Shown piece after piece: positions 24,776 to 34,006 of a stretch of 64,000 nt of DNA (position 1 is its first letter; every line of letters starts with the position of its first letter). Both the position numbers and the translations under genes were made by a program. Under the pieces are notes generated by a model, which worked only from the letters and a program-made list of their open reading frames with translations, was not told where the DNA came from and searched no databases. Source of the stretch: Chitinophaga solisilvae (GTDB lineage: Bacteria > Bacteroidota > Bacteroidia > Chitinophagales > Chitinophagaceae); NCBI RefSeq assembly GCF_009928525.1, contig NZ_JAABOK010000006.1:310001-374000 (forward strand), given 5' to 3'.

Positions 24776-27252
24776 TAAGGTCGCATCAGCTTCCACACTT
24801 CAAACCACAACACAGACACTGCGCCGGTAACTGCACATATACCCAGCGAACCCCCATCCAGCGCCCTGATATGAAAAAACTCCGCTATAGGCGGAATGTA
24901 CAACATCGCTGCCAGTAATGCCAGTGTCAGCATAATAATACCGGCCATCAGCCGGTTGCCGTTACGCATACTGGTGATAAAGGAGTAGTGAAAAGACCTG
25001 TTTACCTGTGTGAGAAAAACATTGGCAAATATCAGTGTGGTGAATACCATACTCCGCGTATATGTTTCATCTGCCTGCCCCCGCAGGCTCCACTGATATA
25101 CCAGCAGCACGCCCGCTGTAATCATCAATCCCTGCAGTATGCTGATGTTCATCTCCCGGAAAGATAAAAAAGTTTCTGAAACCGGCCGTGGAGGCACTGA
25201 CATGGCATTCTTTTCCATCGGTTCGTTTTCATAAACAATGGAGCAGGTGGGCCCCATGATCAGCTCCAGGAAAATAACATGTACGGGTGTGAATATATTG
25301 GGATACACCCAGCCCAGAAACAGTGGCAGCGATACGGTGAGTATGATGGGGATATGAATGGAGATGATATATTGTACTGCTTTTTTGATATTGGTATAAA
25401 TGCGCCGTCCCATGGCAACGGCGTCCACCATAGCGGACAGGTCATCATTCACCAGGATGAGCGCTGCTGCCTGTTTGGCGATCTCTGTGCCTTTCCGGCC
25501 CATCGCAATTCCAATATGCGCCGCTTTCAACGCCGGCCCGTCGTTGACACCGTCTCCTGTCATCGCTACGGTTTCATTACCGGCCTTCAGTGCATTGATG
25601 GCTGCCAGCTTGGCTTCCGGAAACATCCGTGTGAAGATATTTACCTGCTTCAATTCCTGCTGCATAACGGGAACGTTCATACGTAGCAATGTTTCTCCGT
25701 CCGTCGCTTTGTCCGGCTGATGCAGCCCTGCCTGTGCCGCAATGGATTTGGTGGTGGCGCTGTTATCTCCGGTGATGATTTTTATCTGGATGCCTGCCTG
25801 GTAAAACTGCCGGAATACATTGCTGATATTGGCTTTGGGCGGATCGTAGAAGGCTGTCAGTCCGGAAAATGTAAAAGAGAAGTCCTGCTGTGCTGCGGGA
25901 TAATTGTTGCCATCAAATGTGGCGGTAGCGATACCCAGCAGACGATATCCTTTTTCTGCCAGTGATTTTATCTGTTGTTCGATTTCTTTTTTTGCTTCGG
26001 CAGATAACGTGCATACTGCCAGTATCGCTTCGGGTGCACCTTTGGCAGCAATGATCCGGTGTCCGTTTCTGTCTTCGAAAATATGCGTCATCATCGGCGG
26101 CCTTCCTTCCAGCGGATATTCATGAACGATCCGGTAATGTGGTCTTTCATCCTGAGGAGTACTTTTTTCATATAACTGATGCAGGGTTTTTTCCATCGGG
26201 TCAAACGGTACCGGTTCGCTGGCCCACATGGCGGCGTTTATAACATCCTGCGGCCAGGGCGCCTGTTCGTACAACCTGCGGTTGGCGTTGCTGTACACTG
26301 CCTGCAGGCTCATCCTGTTCTCTGTAATGGTGCCGGTTTTATCTGTGCAGATGATAGTGGCGCTGCCCAGGGCTTCTACGGTACGTATCTTTTTTACAAT
26401 GATGCCGAGCTGCATGAGCCTCCTGGAACCCAGGGCCATAAAGGTGGTAAAGGCAACGGGTATTTCTTCCGGAAGTATGGACATCGCCAGTGTAAGCCCT
26501 TTCAGCAGGCTGTCCGTAAAATTGCCGCTCTGCATAAAATTATATCCCCAGACGGCCAGAAACACTACAACACCTGCTGCTGCCATCCACTTCACAAATT
26601 GCCGGATCTGTAACTGCAGGGGAGTAGGCTCTTCTTTTATGTCGAGAATGGCCGCGCCCAGCTGCCCCGTTTTAGTATGTTCTCCTACTTTCTCTACCCG
26701 GCAGATAGCCAGTCCGGATACCACTACGGTGCCGCTGTATACATAGTTGTCCTCACTGTCTGCCTCCTTGAAAACAGCATATGGTTCGCCGGTAAGTACG
26801 GATTCATTAACGGAAAAATCGTTACTGTGTACAATGACGCCGTCTGCATTGATGGTATTACCTTCGGCTACCACCATCATGTCGCCGGTAACAATATCCG
26901 CTGTGGGAACGGATTGCAGCGCACCATTGCGTATCACCCTGCTCAGCGGCTCATTTAGTTTCTCCAGCGCTTCCAGCGCCTTACGGCTGCGGCTATCCTG
27001 GTAAAATGAAATACCGGACACCACCCCGATGGCTGCCAGCATAAAGTAAGCCTCTCCGTATTCTCCCATCACAAAATAGATGGCCGTTACCGCTATCAGC
27101 AATACCAGCATCGGCTCCTGCAAGATCTCTTTCAGCAATGCCAGCACCGGATTGATAAAAGGCTCCGGCGGCACATTCCTGCCGTAGGAAAGCCTGGATG
27201 CTGCTACTTCTGCATCGGTAAGACCGGTTATGTGTTCTGGAAGATTTATCAT
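24775..27252 (-). CDS. Cation-translocating P-type ATPase (P2, calcium-type)
   Basis: 825 residues, somewhat shorter than animal calcium pumps but usual for bacterial ones. Actuator TGEP (154-157), M4 ion-site motif PEEIPVAF (261-268), phosphorylation site CTDKTGT with Asp304, nucleotide site KGAPE (404-408), and hinge GDGVND (566-571) are intact, and six C-terminal membrane segments follow, the first with HVIFLELIMGPTCSIVYE. It probably exports calcium or another divalent ion. It is upstream-flanked by an inverted repeat only, with the B12 locus read in the same direction further upstream. Confidence 0.93.
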   Translation of the reverse strand: MINLPEHITGLTDAEVAASRLSYGRNVPPEPFINPVLALLKEILQEPMLVLLIAVTAIYFVMGEYGEAYFMLAAIGVVSGISFYQDSRSRKALEALEKLNEPLSRVIRNGALQSVPTADIVTGDMMVVAEGNTINADGVIVHSNDFSVNESVLTGEPYAVFKEADSEDNYVYSGTVVVSGLAICRVEKVGEHTKTGQLGAAILDIKEEPTPLQLQIRQFVKWMAAAGVVVFLAVWGYNFMQSGNFTDSLLKGLTLAMSILPEEIPVAFTTFMALGSRRLMQLGIIVKKIRTVEALGSATIICTDKTGTITENRMSLQAVYSNANRRLYEQAPWPQDVINAAMWASEPVPFDPMEKTLHQLYEKSTPQDERPHYRIVHEYPLEGRPPMMTHIFEDRNGHRIIAAKGAPEAILAVCTLSAEAKKEIEQQIKSLAEKGYRLLGIATATFDGNNYPAAQQDFSFTFSGLTAFYDPPKANISNVFRQFYQAGIQIKIITGDNSATTKSIAAQAGLHQPDKATDGETLLRMNVPVMQQELKQVNIFTRMFPEAKLAAINALKAGNETVAMTGDGVNDGPALKAAHIGIAMGRKGTEIAKQAAALILVNDDLSAMVDAVAMGRRIYTNIKKAVQYIISIHIPIILTVSLPLFLGWVYPNIFTPVHVIFLELIMGPTCSIVYENEPMEKNAMSVPPRPVSETFLSFREMNISILQGLMITAGVLLVYQWSLRGQADETYTRSMVFTTLIFANVFLTQVNRSFHYSFITSMRNGNRLMAGIIMLTLALLAAMLYIPPIAEFFHIRALDGGSLGICAVTGAVSVLWFEVWKLMRP

Positions 27253-27254
27253 TA

Positions 27255-27409
27255 TAATTACGAATTACAAATTGCGAATTACGAATGAAATGCAGCGAAT
27301 AAAAAGCGCGAAGATTAAAGGAGATACTAAAATAAAGCATCTCCTTTAATCTTCGCGCTTTTTATTCGCTGCATTTCATTCGTAATTCGCAATTCGTAAT
27401 TCGCAATTG
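27255..27409. repeat. Long inverted repeat, heptad type, filling the P-type ATPase upstream region (copy 6)
   Basis: The arms start three bases before the ATPase ATG (27250-27252) and stop three bases before the lipoprotein stop codon (27412). Inner modules GAAATGCAGCGAATAAAAAG and GCGCGAAGATTAAAGGAGAT pair perfectly with their complements; the loop is about 17 bases. No other sequence is available for a promoter, so the ATPase is either read through from the B12 operon or has a promoter inside the repeat. Confidence 0.9.
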
Positions 27410-27411
27410 CA

Positions 27412-28386
27412 TTACAGATGCAGATCCACAATGCCTCCCACTTCCGTACTCACTTCTCCCAGCAGCCTGTCCTGATTGCCGGGATCATTTGACAGGTTGC
27501 CATTGCAGTTCTGGCCGGTGTATACTTTGATGAAGTCAATGTATTTCAGGTTTACTTTTTCGCCTTTGGCATTGACTGCGGTGGAGATGTCCAGTGTATT
27601 GTAGCCTCTTCCCTTTGCTTCGGTGAGATCCTGGTATTCTTTGGAGCCGTTGTCTGCATAGCCGGCGCCGACGGGTTTATTGTTGAACAGCTCGCTGTGG
27701 TATACCGGGTTGTACTCCTTTACGAGCGTATTGCGGAGAAGGGTGCCTTCAAACACCAGCGAATCCTGGTTGGGAGCAAAAAGGGGATAGTAGCTCTGGT
27801 TGTGGAAAGTGTTGGACAGCACATATCCTGATTTGCCCTGGTTATCTTTCCATAATACATCGGTGGCAGTAGCCTTTTTAGGGTTGTAGTAGATGATGCG
27901 GTAATTTCTGATAGTGCCGGGAGCGTTGTATTCATTGCCAGCCAGCTCATACCATTCGCCGTCATCGGGTTTACCGTTGCCGTTGAGGTCCTGCATCACC
28001 ATGATGATGCCGGGTTCTGACCAGTCTGTGCCATTCCCCAGGATAACATTGCCGTAAATGCCGAAGTCCATACCGGCCTTGTTTTCGATGGAGTGATCAA
28101 ACCCTGTGATGACATATCCGCCGAAGCTGCCGAGGGAAAGTAATCCGTTGATGCCGCCGATCAGCTTTTGTGCGCCGGCCGGTGAGCCGAAGGTATTTTC
28201 GTTCACGAATTGCCCTGGCGCCGGTTTGTATTCCAATATCTGGCTGATGTATTTACTGCTGTTCGGAGTGGCAGGACGCATACCGTCTCTGGTAGGTGCA
28301 CCGTTATCCTCATTGTTTTTGGAACAGGCAGCCAGGGCCATGGTAGCGGCTAAGCAGGTGATACGCAGCGATGTTGATAATTGCAT
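27412..28386 (-). CDS. Surface lipoprotein of the cobalamin uptake locus
   Basis: 324 residues, lipobox LAAC (Cys21) followed by SKNNEDN. The mature protein has GGYVITGFDHSIENKAGMDF, then a calcium-binding-like DLNGNGKPDDGEWYELAG and the segment DFIKVYTGQNCNGNLSNDPG near the end. This beta-rich architecture recurs in Bacteroidota B12 loci behind BtuB and a propeller lipoprotein, where accessory lipoproteins take part in cobalamin capture; direct evidence for binding is lacking here. It lies 28 bp after the propeller gene and is the last gene of the operon. Confidence 0.75.
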   Translation of the reverse strand: MQLSTSLRITCLAATMALAACSKNNEDNGAPTRDGMRPATPNSSKYISQILEYKPAPGQFVNENTFGSPAGAQKLIGGINGLLSLGSFGGYVITGFDHSIENKAGMDFGIYGNVILGNGTDWSEPGIIMVMQDLNGNGKPDDGEWYELAGNEYNAPGTIRNYRIIYYNPKKATATDVLWKDNQGKSGYVLSNTFHNQSYYPLFAPNQDSLVFEGTLLRNTLVKEYNPVYHSELFNNKPVGAGYADNGSKEYQDLTEAKGRGYNTLDISTAVNAKGEKVNLKYIDFIKVYTGQNCNGNLSNDPGNQDRLLGEVSTEVGGIVDLHL

Positions 28387-28414
28387 GATAAATAATTTAT
28401 GATGATAAGCATGT

Positions 28415-29527
28415 TTACTTTTTCAGGAAGGCAAAATGGGCGGGAATATCTCCTGTCTCCATTTTCCATTTCTGTTTGCCGGTTTTATCAAAGCAGTACA
28501 GGATGCCGGGAGATACATAGTCCAGCGCATCTGTTACAAATACGTCTTCTGTATCCGGATCTACGGCAATGCCGTAGGGAATTTCAATTTTGGCGTCGGT
28601 GCCGTCGGTGATGAATTTGCGGTCCAGCAGTGTTTCTGAGCGCACATCTATCATCGCATAGGAAATGGTATTCTTATGGGTATGATAGCTCCACTCCACA
28701 CAGTAGATATAGGCCAGATTCCCGTTAATACAGATGTTGCTGGCGCCGATGGGAAACTCTTTCTTGACAAGGTCCGTTTTGGTGTCAATAACGTATAGCC
28801 GTGAAGGTATGTCGTAGTAATCACCGCGGGAGGTCACGTAAAGGTCGCCGTACTTATCGGCCACAATACGGTGCAGATTGATGGCTACGTCTATGCGTTT
28901 CAGCTCCTGCTGCGTATCCAGATCTATAACGGAAACGGTGCGTTCATAATTTTTAGGATTGTATCCGCCGGAGTTGGCTACGTATAGTTTGTTGCCTGCA
29001 ATTGCCATCTGTTCCGGATTGCGGCCGGTCGGAATACGCGCTGTTTCCTGCAGTGCGGTGGTATCCATCACGGAAATATATCCGGCATTGGAAGTAACGT
29101 ATGCTTTCTCTTTATAAAAGGTAATATAGCGGCACTGCTGGATAATAACCTGCCTGATACGCTTTCCGGTGGCGGCATCCAGTACTTCTACCTTGTTGGA
29201 GTTGTTGATGATGGCGTAGAGCTTGCCGCCGTAGATCTGCAGGTCATTGCCTACATCTCCCAGCCCCTTTACCACTTCCGGGTTCTGTGCTTCATAGGTT
29301 CTGCGTACATATGCTCCGTTAATCAGGTCTACATAATCCAGTGAGGATTTGTTCATGTTCATGTTGCCTTCGTTGAGCAGATAGAACCCCTGTACGGTGC
29401 CCGCGCCGTCCGGCTGTCGCTGAAATCCGGGGATTTCTTCGGACATGATGGAGGGTATAATAATGCCCTTCCGGCAGGAGGCCAGCAGGAGGAGGGAGCA
29501 GACAGTTAAAAATAATGATCGCATCAT
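28415..29527 (-). CDS. btuG: BtuG-like beta-propeller surface lipoprotein
   Basis: 370 residues with lipobox LASC (Cys18). The mature part is a seven-bladed YncE/DUF5074-like propeller: repeated blades such as NNSNKVEVLDAATGKRIRQV, GYISVMDTTALQETARIPTG, ERTVSVIDLDTQQELKRIDV and SRLYVIDTKTDLVKKEFPIG. In Bacteroides, BtuG proteins of this type sit on BtuB and bind cobalamin extremely tightly. Three bases separate it from btuB, and the operon leader is a canonical cobalamin riboswitch, so the function is well supported by context. Symbol assigned by architecture and context. Confidence 0.85.
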   Translation of the reverse strand: MMRSLFLTVCSLLLLASCRKGIIIPSIMSEEIPGFQRQPDGAGTVQGFYLLNEGNMNMNKSSLDYVDLINGAYVRRTYEAQNPEVVKGLGDVGNDLQIYGGKLYAIINNSNKVEVLDAATGKRIRQVIIQQCRYITFYKEKAYVTSNAGYISVMDTTALQETARIPTGRNPEQMAIAGNKLYVANSGGYNPKNYERTVSVIDLDTQQELKRIDVAINLHRIVADKYGDLYVTSRGDYYDIPSRLYVIDTKTDLVKKEFPIGASNICINGNLAYIYCVEWSYHTHKNTISYAMIDVRSETLLDRKFITDGTDAKIEIPYGIAVDPDTEDVFVTDALDYVSPGILYCFDKTGKQKWKMETGDIPAHFAFLKK

Positions 29528-29530
29528 GAC

Positions 29531-31519
29531 TTAATAGTTTACGCTCAGCGTTACTCTGTAATTACGTCCCGGCATGGGGAAGTTGGCAATTACATCATAC
29601 TGCTGGTTGAGCAGGTTATTGAGTTCTGCTGTCAGTTTATATTGATGATGGCGCCAGGATGCTGATACATCGCTGGTATACCAGGGTTCTGTATAATTGA
29701 AGATGTTATTCCTTTTCTGATTATAGCGTTCGCCGGTGTAGATAAAGCTGTAGTTCAGATTGAATTCCCGCCAGTCTATGCCTGCCGTGAAAGAGCCGCT
29801 GTGCCAGGGGGTGTAGGGTATCTGCTGCCCGTAATTATGCGAGCCCGCGCCGGTGGTACGGTCCTGCGCATCCTGGAAGGTGTACGCCACGGCAGCGTTG
29901 AGCATGATGTCGCGCCAGGGCATCCAGGCGGTAGACATATTCACATCAACACCTTTGATGACTACGAGTCCGAGGTTCATCATAGACCAGCCGAAGAGAT
30001 TTTTAGACGGTACGGCTACAATTTTATCGTTCACCCGGTTGTAGTAGGCATCGGCCTGAATGGAGAAGAACTGCCATCTGCCGCGCAGGGCGGTAGTATA
30101 GGTGAATCCGGCATCGTATTGCCGCACGAACTCAGGCTTCAGGTCGTTGTTGCCGATATAGGTATAATACAGGTCGTTGAAGGTAGGCATGCGGAAGATG
30201 TTCTTGTAGAATGTGCGCAGCCAGAGGTTTTTACGGGCAAAAGGCTGCCACGCCAGGGAGATGGCCGGCGTATATTCCTGTTTGTTGCCTGCGCCTGCAT
30301 AGGCTTTCACGTTTTCCTGCACCAGGGTGGCCAGTACGTTTCCCTGTATCTCAAAGCGCCTGAAATGTACGCGGGAAGCAAGGGAGATCAGTTCTGAATA
30401 ACGGGTGGGATAAGGAAACCTGTCTATGTTGGAGTTCATGGTGTTTACGATGAAATCTCCTGCCAGCGCAGTTTCCAGCCAGGGGGTAATATCATATTTG
30501 TTTGCTATGGAGGCATAGATTTCCTGCTGCCGGTAATGATTGATGAGCAGCCTTTCCTGGTTGAGATATTCCGGATCGGTATATACGTTATAGAAGTTGC
30601 TGTACCGGGCATTGGCCATGATACTGTATTTGCGGCCTATCTTTTTACTCCAGGAGCCTTGTGCAAACATATCCTGGTCTTTCAGGTGCTGTCCGTAATG
30701 GAATTCGCCGCCTACTACTGCACCGGGAAGTCCGCGGGCGGAGCTGTACAGGTAATATTTCAGGCTCCAGGCGTTGCTGTCGCGCAGGGTGCCGTACAGA
30801 CCGGCTTCTGCACGGAAGGCATTCACGTTGCCATTCAGGCGGGTGGCGGTGGAGTCATATTTCCGGTCGCGCATCCGGTAAGGGTAGCGGCCGTTGGCAT
30901 TGATCCATTCGGCGCTAACGGTGCTGTATAAACGCTGATTGATTTTCTGCTGCCACAGCACAGCCGGGTTAATCAGGCCGTAGGAACCTGTTTTGACGGA
31001 GGCTTTGCCATGCCAGCGGGCGGAGTCGGTGAACTGCGGTATTTTGGACTGCAGGTAAAGCACACTGCCGGCGGAGAAGGCGCGGGCGGTCTGGAAGATA
31101 TTGTTCCGCTGCCCGTTGTATAAAGATATTTCTTCGATGTTGTCGAGAGAGAACTTTCCCAGGTCTACCTGCCCGTTCTGTGCGTTGCCTGTCATCATAC
31201 CATCGTAGAAAACAGAAGTATGATTGGTGCCCATACTCCGTACGTTGATGGTTTTAAGTCCGCCTACACCGCCGTAATCCTTGAGTTGTACGCCGGAGAA
31301 ATAGCGTACGGCATCTGCTACAGAAAGACTGTTCAGCCGTTCCAGCTTTTTGCCGGAAAGTGTTTGCACGGGCGTTACCGGGTTAATATTTTCCGGGATA
31401 CGCTGCGCATTCACATGAACTGCTTTTAAGGTATCCGTTTTCTGCTGTGCTGCCACGCTGGCGGATAGCAGTAGTAATAATACGGATACATATTTTGGTA
31501 TACACATAGTTGTTGCCAT
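29531..31519 (-). CDS. btuB: Cobalamin TonB-dependent receptor BtuB
   Basis: 662-residue TonB receptor. Signal peptide ending near VAAQQKTD, TonB-box-like LKAVHVNAQRI, plug (about 50-160) with VADAVRYFSGVQLKDYGGVGG and IEEISLYNGQRN, then a 22-strand barrel ending PMPGRNYRVTLSVNY. Role: outer membrane cobalamin transport powered by TonB. Support comes from the perfect cobalamin riboswitch directly upstream and the BtuG-like gene directly downstream. No periplasmic BtuF or ABC transporter genes are in the window. Confidence 0.92.
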   Translation of the reverse strand: MATTMCIPKYVSVLLLLLSASVAAQQKTDTLKAVHVNAQRIPENINPVTPVQTLSGKKLERLNSLSVADAVRYFSGVQLKDYGGVGGLKTINVRSMGTNHTSVFYDGMMTGNAQNGQVDLGKFSLDNIEEISLYNGQRNNIFQTARAFSAGSVLYLQSKIPQFTDSARWHGKASVKTGSYGLINPAVLWQQKINQRLYSTVSAEWINANGRYPYRMRDRKYDSTATRLNGNVNAFRAEAGLYGTLRDSNAWSLKYYLYSSARGLPGAVVGGEFHYGQHLKDQDMFAQGSWSKKIGRKYSIMANARYSNFYNVYTDPEYLNQERLLINHYRQQEIYASIANKYDITPWLETALAGDFIVNTMNSNIDRFPYPTRYSELISLASRVHFRRFEIQGNVLATLVQENVKAYAGAGNKQEYTPAISLAWQPFARKNLWLRTFYKNIFRMPTFNDLYYTYIGNNDLKPEFVRQYDAGFTYTTALRGRWQFFSIQADAYYNRVNDKIVAVPSKNLFGWSMMNLGLVVIKGVDVNMSTAWMPWRDIMLNAAVAYTFQDAQDRTTGAGSHNYGQQIPYTPWHSGSFTAGIDWREFNLNYSFIYTGERYNQKRNNIFNYTEPWYTSDVSASWRHHQYKLTAELNNLLNQQYDVIANFPMPGRNYRVTLSVNY

Positions 31520-31607
31520 GTGCGCCTGGGAGAATGAATTGTATCAGTAGTTGAGAACATATGCCTTGTGGGCTTACATTCCTGGCCTTTCACCCGAAAG
31601 CGCTGAA

Positions 31608-31788
31608 TGATGTAATACTTCTGGCAGGTCTTCTGGCTTTCCTGGTTTCCGGCGGCCTTCCCGTTTTGGTAAACAGTGGCGAGGAGTATTTGCCGGAAAT
31701 GAGTTCCGCCGCAAAGTAGCGGCAGGAGCAGGATTACAGCTACGGGGATAGCTCCGGTTTCGCACCGGATTCCCTTTTAATGCGGCGA
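31608..31788 (-). ncRNA. Cobalamin (B12) riboswitch of the btuB operon
   Basis: Read on the minus strand: AAAAGGGAATCCGGTGCGAAACCGGAGC, then CCCCGTAGCTGTAATCC, and near the 3' end GCCAGAAGACCTGCCAGA. The order and spacing match the cobalamin aptamer almost perfectly. It ends about 90 bases before the btuB start codon. Confidence 0.96.
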
Positions 31789-31818
31789 GGATTGGTCAGC
31801 CGCAACCAGTTGTGGTTG

Positions 31819-31826
31819 CAAACCTA
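31819..31826 (-). promoter_or_regulatory. Bacteroidota promoter of the btuB operon (-7 element)
   Basis: Minus strand TAGGTTTG, with TTTG (31847-31850) 20 bases upstream as the -33 element. Start of transcription would be near 31812, about 24 bases before the riboswitch. Confidence 0.75.
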
Positions 31827-31915
31827 CAGTATACGCAGGGAATAACCAAAATCTGTTGAATCCCGGAATGGTTCTTGCGGGTAGCAGACTGACTGTCACA
31901 AACTTACATTTATAC

Positions 31916-33418
31916 ATGAGAAAACCCGCTACGGCCCATGCATGGATAGCCGCTGTCGCCGCAAACCGGTGGATGGCTATTGCGATTATTATCATCACCA
32001 TGCTGAGAATCTCTTTTATATGGGTGATGGGCCTGATGCCGCAGGATGCCTACTATTATTTCTACGGACAACATTTTGCGCTGTCCTATTTTGATCATCC
32101 GCCTGCCATAGCGTGGATACTGCGCGGGTTTACCACGCTGCTGGGCCGTCATGCCTATGTGATCAAACTGGCAGATACGCTGGTGACCTTATGTACTATA
32201 CTGGCTTTTTACCGGCTGGCAACCTGCTTCCTCTCGCGGCGCGGCAGTCGCAATGCCTTGCTGCTGTTATGTTCCACGCTGATGGTTACCCTGCTGTCGC
32301 TCGTGTCTACGCCGGATGTGCCGCTGATGCTGTGCTGGACGCTGGCGCTGACAGCCCTGTACAAAGCGCTGTTCGAAGAACGCCGTGCTGCCTGGATATG
32401 GGCTGGTATAGCCATGGGGCTGGCATTCGACAGTAAATACACCGGCCTTTTTCTTCCTGCAGGCACGATCCTGTTTTTATTATTATCAAAAAGATACCGT
32501 CATTATCTGTGGTCGCCGTGGTTGTTACTCTGTGCCGCGTTCTTTATGCTGATGATCTCACCGGTGATTATCTGGAATGTGGATAACCAGTTTGCTTCTT
32601 TCCGTTTTCAGTCGGCCGGCAGGGTGAGTGGTATAGAACTGCATCTGACGGACTTCTTCGGCGTATTGGGGCATCAGGCGGCAGTACTGATGCCGGTGCT
32701 GCTGGCGGCCTTGTTTTATTACCTGTGGAAGGCAGTGAGAAAATACGGCCTGCATATCTTCCGGATACCGGAGCAGCAGCGTTTCCTGCTTTGTTTCTTT
32801 CTGCCATTGTTTCTTGGTTTTATCATCATCTCCCCGGTTTACTGGGTGAAGCTCAACTGGATGATGCCGGCTTATATCACGGGGATTATCTGGGTCAGTC
32901 TGTGGATGGGACTGCGGTATATCCGCTGGCAGTGGATGATTTCGCTGGTGGTGCATATCGCACTGGCAGTGGAAATTATTTTTTATCCGGTGCCTATTCA
33001 TTCAGACGATACGATGGTGGGCTGGGAGGGCCTGGGGCAAGGAGCTGCTGCGCTGCACCAGCAGTATCCGGATGATTTTATTTTTTCTGCAGATGATTAC
33101 AAAACCAGCGCCATGCTGAATTTCTATCTGGGAGAGCTGGTGTATTCAAAAAATATCCTGGGCGAAAACGCCCTGCAGTTTGATTTTATAGGTACTGACC
33201 TGGAAACGTTGAAAGGCCGCGATGCTATATTTATCAACTCACTGACCGATGTGAATGATGAACAGGATGAACAGGCGTTTGTGCAGGAGCTGCAGCCGTT
33301 TTTTGCCAAAGTAAAGCCGTTGCCGCCCATTGTGGTAAAGCGCCAGGATAAAGTGATCCGTAAATTTCTGGTATTCCGTTGTTTTGATTATCGCCCGCCT
33401 GAAAAGAAAGGAAGGTAG
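31916..33418 (+). CDS. GT39/ArnT-like membrane glycosyltransferase
   Basis: 500 residues from the ATG at 31916 (MRKPATAHAW); a frame start 60 bases earlier would add residues without membrane or family features and run into the btuB promoter region. Around 10-12 hydrophobic segments. First periplasmic loop MPQDAYYYFYGQHFALSYFDHPPAIAW holds the acidic residue and HPP motif of PMT/ArnT-type enzymes, which transfer a sugar from a polyprenyl phosphate carrier. The soluble C-terminal part (about 390-500) includes FIFSADDYKTSAMLNFYLG. Acceptor unknown: lipid, protein or surface glycan. Confidence 0.88.
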   Translation: MRKPATAHAWIAAVAANRWMAIAIIIITMLRISFIWVMGLMPQDAYYYFYGQHFALSYFDHPPAIAWILRGFTTLLGRHAYVIKLADTLVTLCTILAFYRLATCFLSRRGSRNALLLLCSTLMVTLLSLVSTPDVPLMLCWTLALTALYKALFEERRAAWIWAGIAMGLAFDSKYTGLFLPAGTILFLLLSKRYRHYLWSPWLLLCAAFFMLMISPVIIWNVDNQFASFRFQSAGRVSGIELHLTDFFGVLGHQAAVLMPVLLAALFYYLWKAVRKYGLHIFRIPEQQRFLLCFFLPLFLGFIIISPVYWVKLNWMMPAYITGIIWVSLWMGLRYIRWQWMISLVVHIALAVEIIFYPVPIHSDDTMVGWEGLGQGAAALHQQYPDDFIFSADDYKTSAMLNFYLGELVYSKNILGENALQFDFIGTDLETLKGRDAIFINSLTDVNDEQDEQAFVQELQPFFAKVKPLPPIVVKRQDKVIRKFLVFRCFDYRPPEKKGR

Positions 33419-33421
33419 CGG

Positions 33422-33817
33422 CTATTTGTCCCTGAAGATTTCGTTCTCCATATCGTGCTGCAGCATGGGAACCACGCGTTTGGTGGTATCGAGCAGCTTT
33501 TGCAGGCTTTTATCAGTAGCCTTATCCCAGCTGCCTGTCTGTTCAATCTTAACAAAATGAGGTTGCAGGTAATCCATGCCCAGGGATGTGAAGCTGCTGC
33601 TTGTCTTGTGTGTCAGCTGTTTGAGAGAGGTAAGGTCGCCTGCCTGCGCTATGTCTGCAGCCTGCTGCTCAAAATCGAGCAGGGACACGATAAATAGCAA
33701 TGTCATCATTTTTACAAATGAGAGATCCCCGGCCCCTACCAGCTCGAGGTACTGGTAGGAGTAAAGCTGTTCTCTGGCAGCTTCCTTTGGTCTGATTTTA
33801 TCTGCTGTATAATTCAT
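33422..33817 (-). CDS. Histidine phosphotransfer (HPt) domain protein
   Basis: 131 residues from the ATG at 33817; the longer frame adds 38 residues without homologous features. The helical bundle contains LTHKTSSSFTSLGMDYLQP, where His70 matches the phosphorylated His of HPt domains (normally H-x-x-K-x-S/G-x-x-x-x-L-G). Its only partners in reach are the PAS kinase and the receiver-CRP fusion 1.5-4 kb away, so a phosphorelay is plausible. Convergent with the GT39 gene (three bases apart) and divergent from the 229-residue helical protein. Confidence 0.72.
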   Translation of the reverse strand: MNYTADKIRPKEAAREQLYSYQYLELVGAGDLSFVKMMTLLFIVSLLDFEQQAADIAQAGDLTSLKQLTHKTSSSFTSLGMDYLQPHFVKIEQTGSWDKATDKSLQKLLDTTKRVVPMLQHDMENEIFRDK

Positions 33818-33953
33818 AAGGGTTAGGATGATAAGGGCTGTAACCTGCAATTTACGGGAATCTCCGGGAAAGTGATGATGACCATCACCGGAAGGGGTGA
33901 TTTCTATCATCTGTTTTGCCAAAAATATCATTGTTCAGGGTACAGGCTGATAG

Positions 33954-33961
33954 TACTTTTG
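33954..33961 (+). promoter_or_regulatory. Bacteroidota promoter of the helical-protein operon
   Basis: TACTTTTG fits TAnnTTTG, with TTG (33931-33933) 20 bases upstream. It lies 45 bp before the start of the 229-residue protein. Confidence 0.65.
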
Positions 33962-34006
33962 TGTTGTCGGGAATGTTTAATGGTTTTCTATTTTAATTGA
34001 AAGTAT

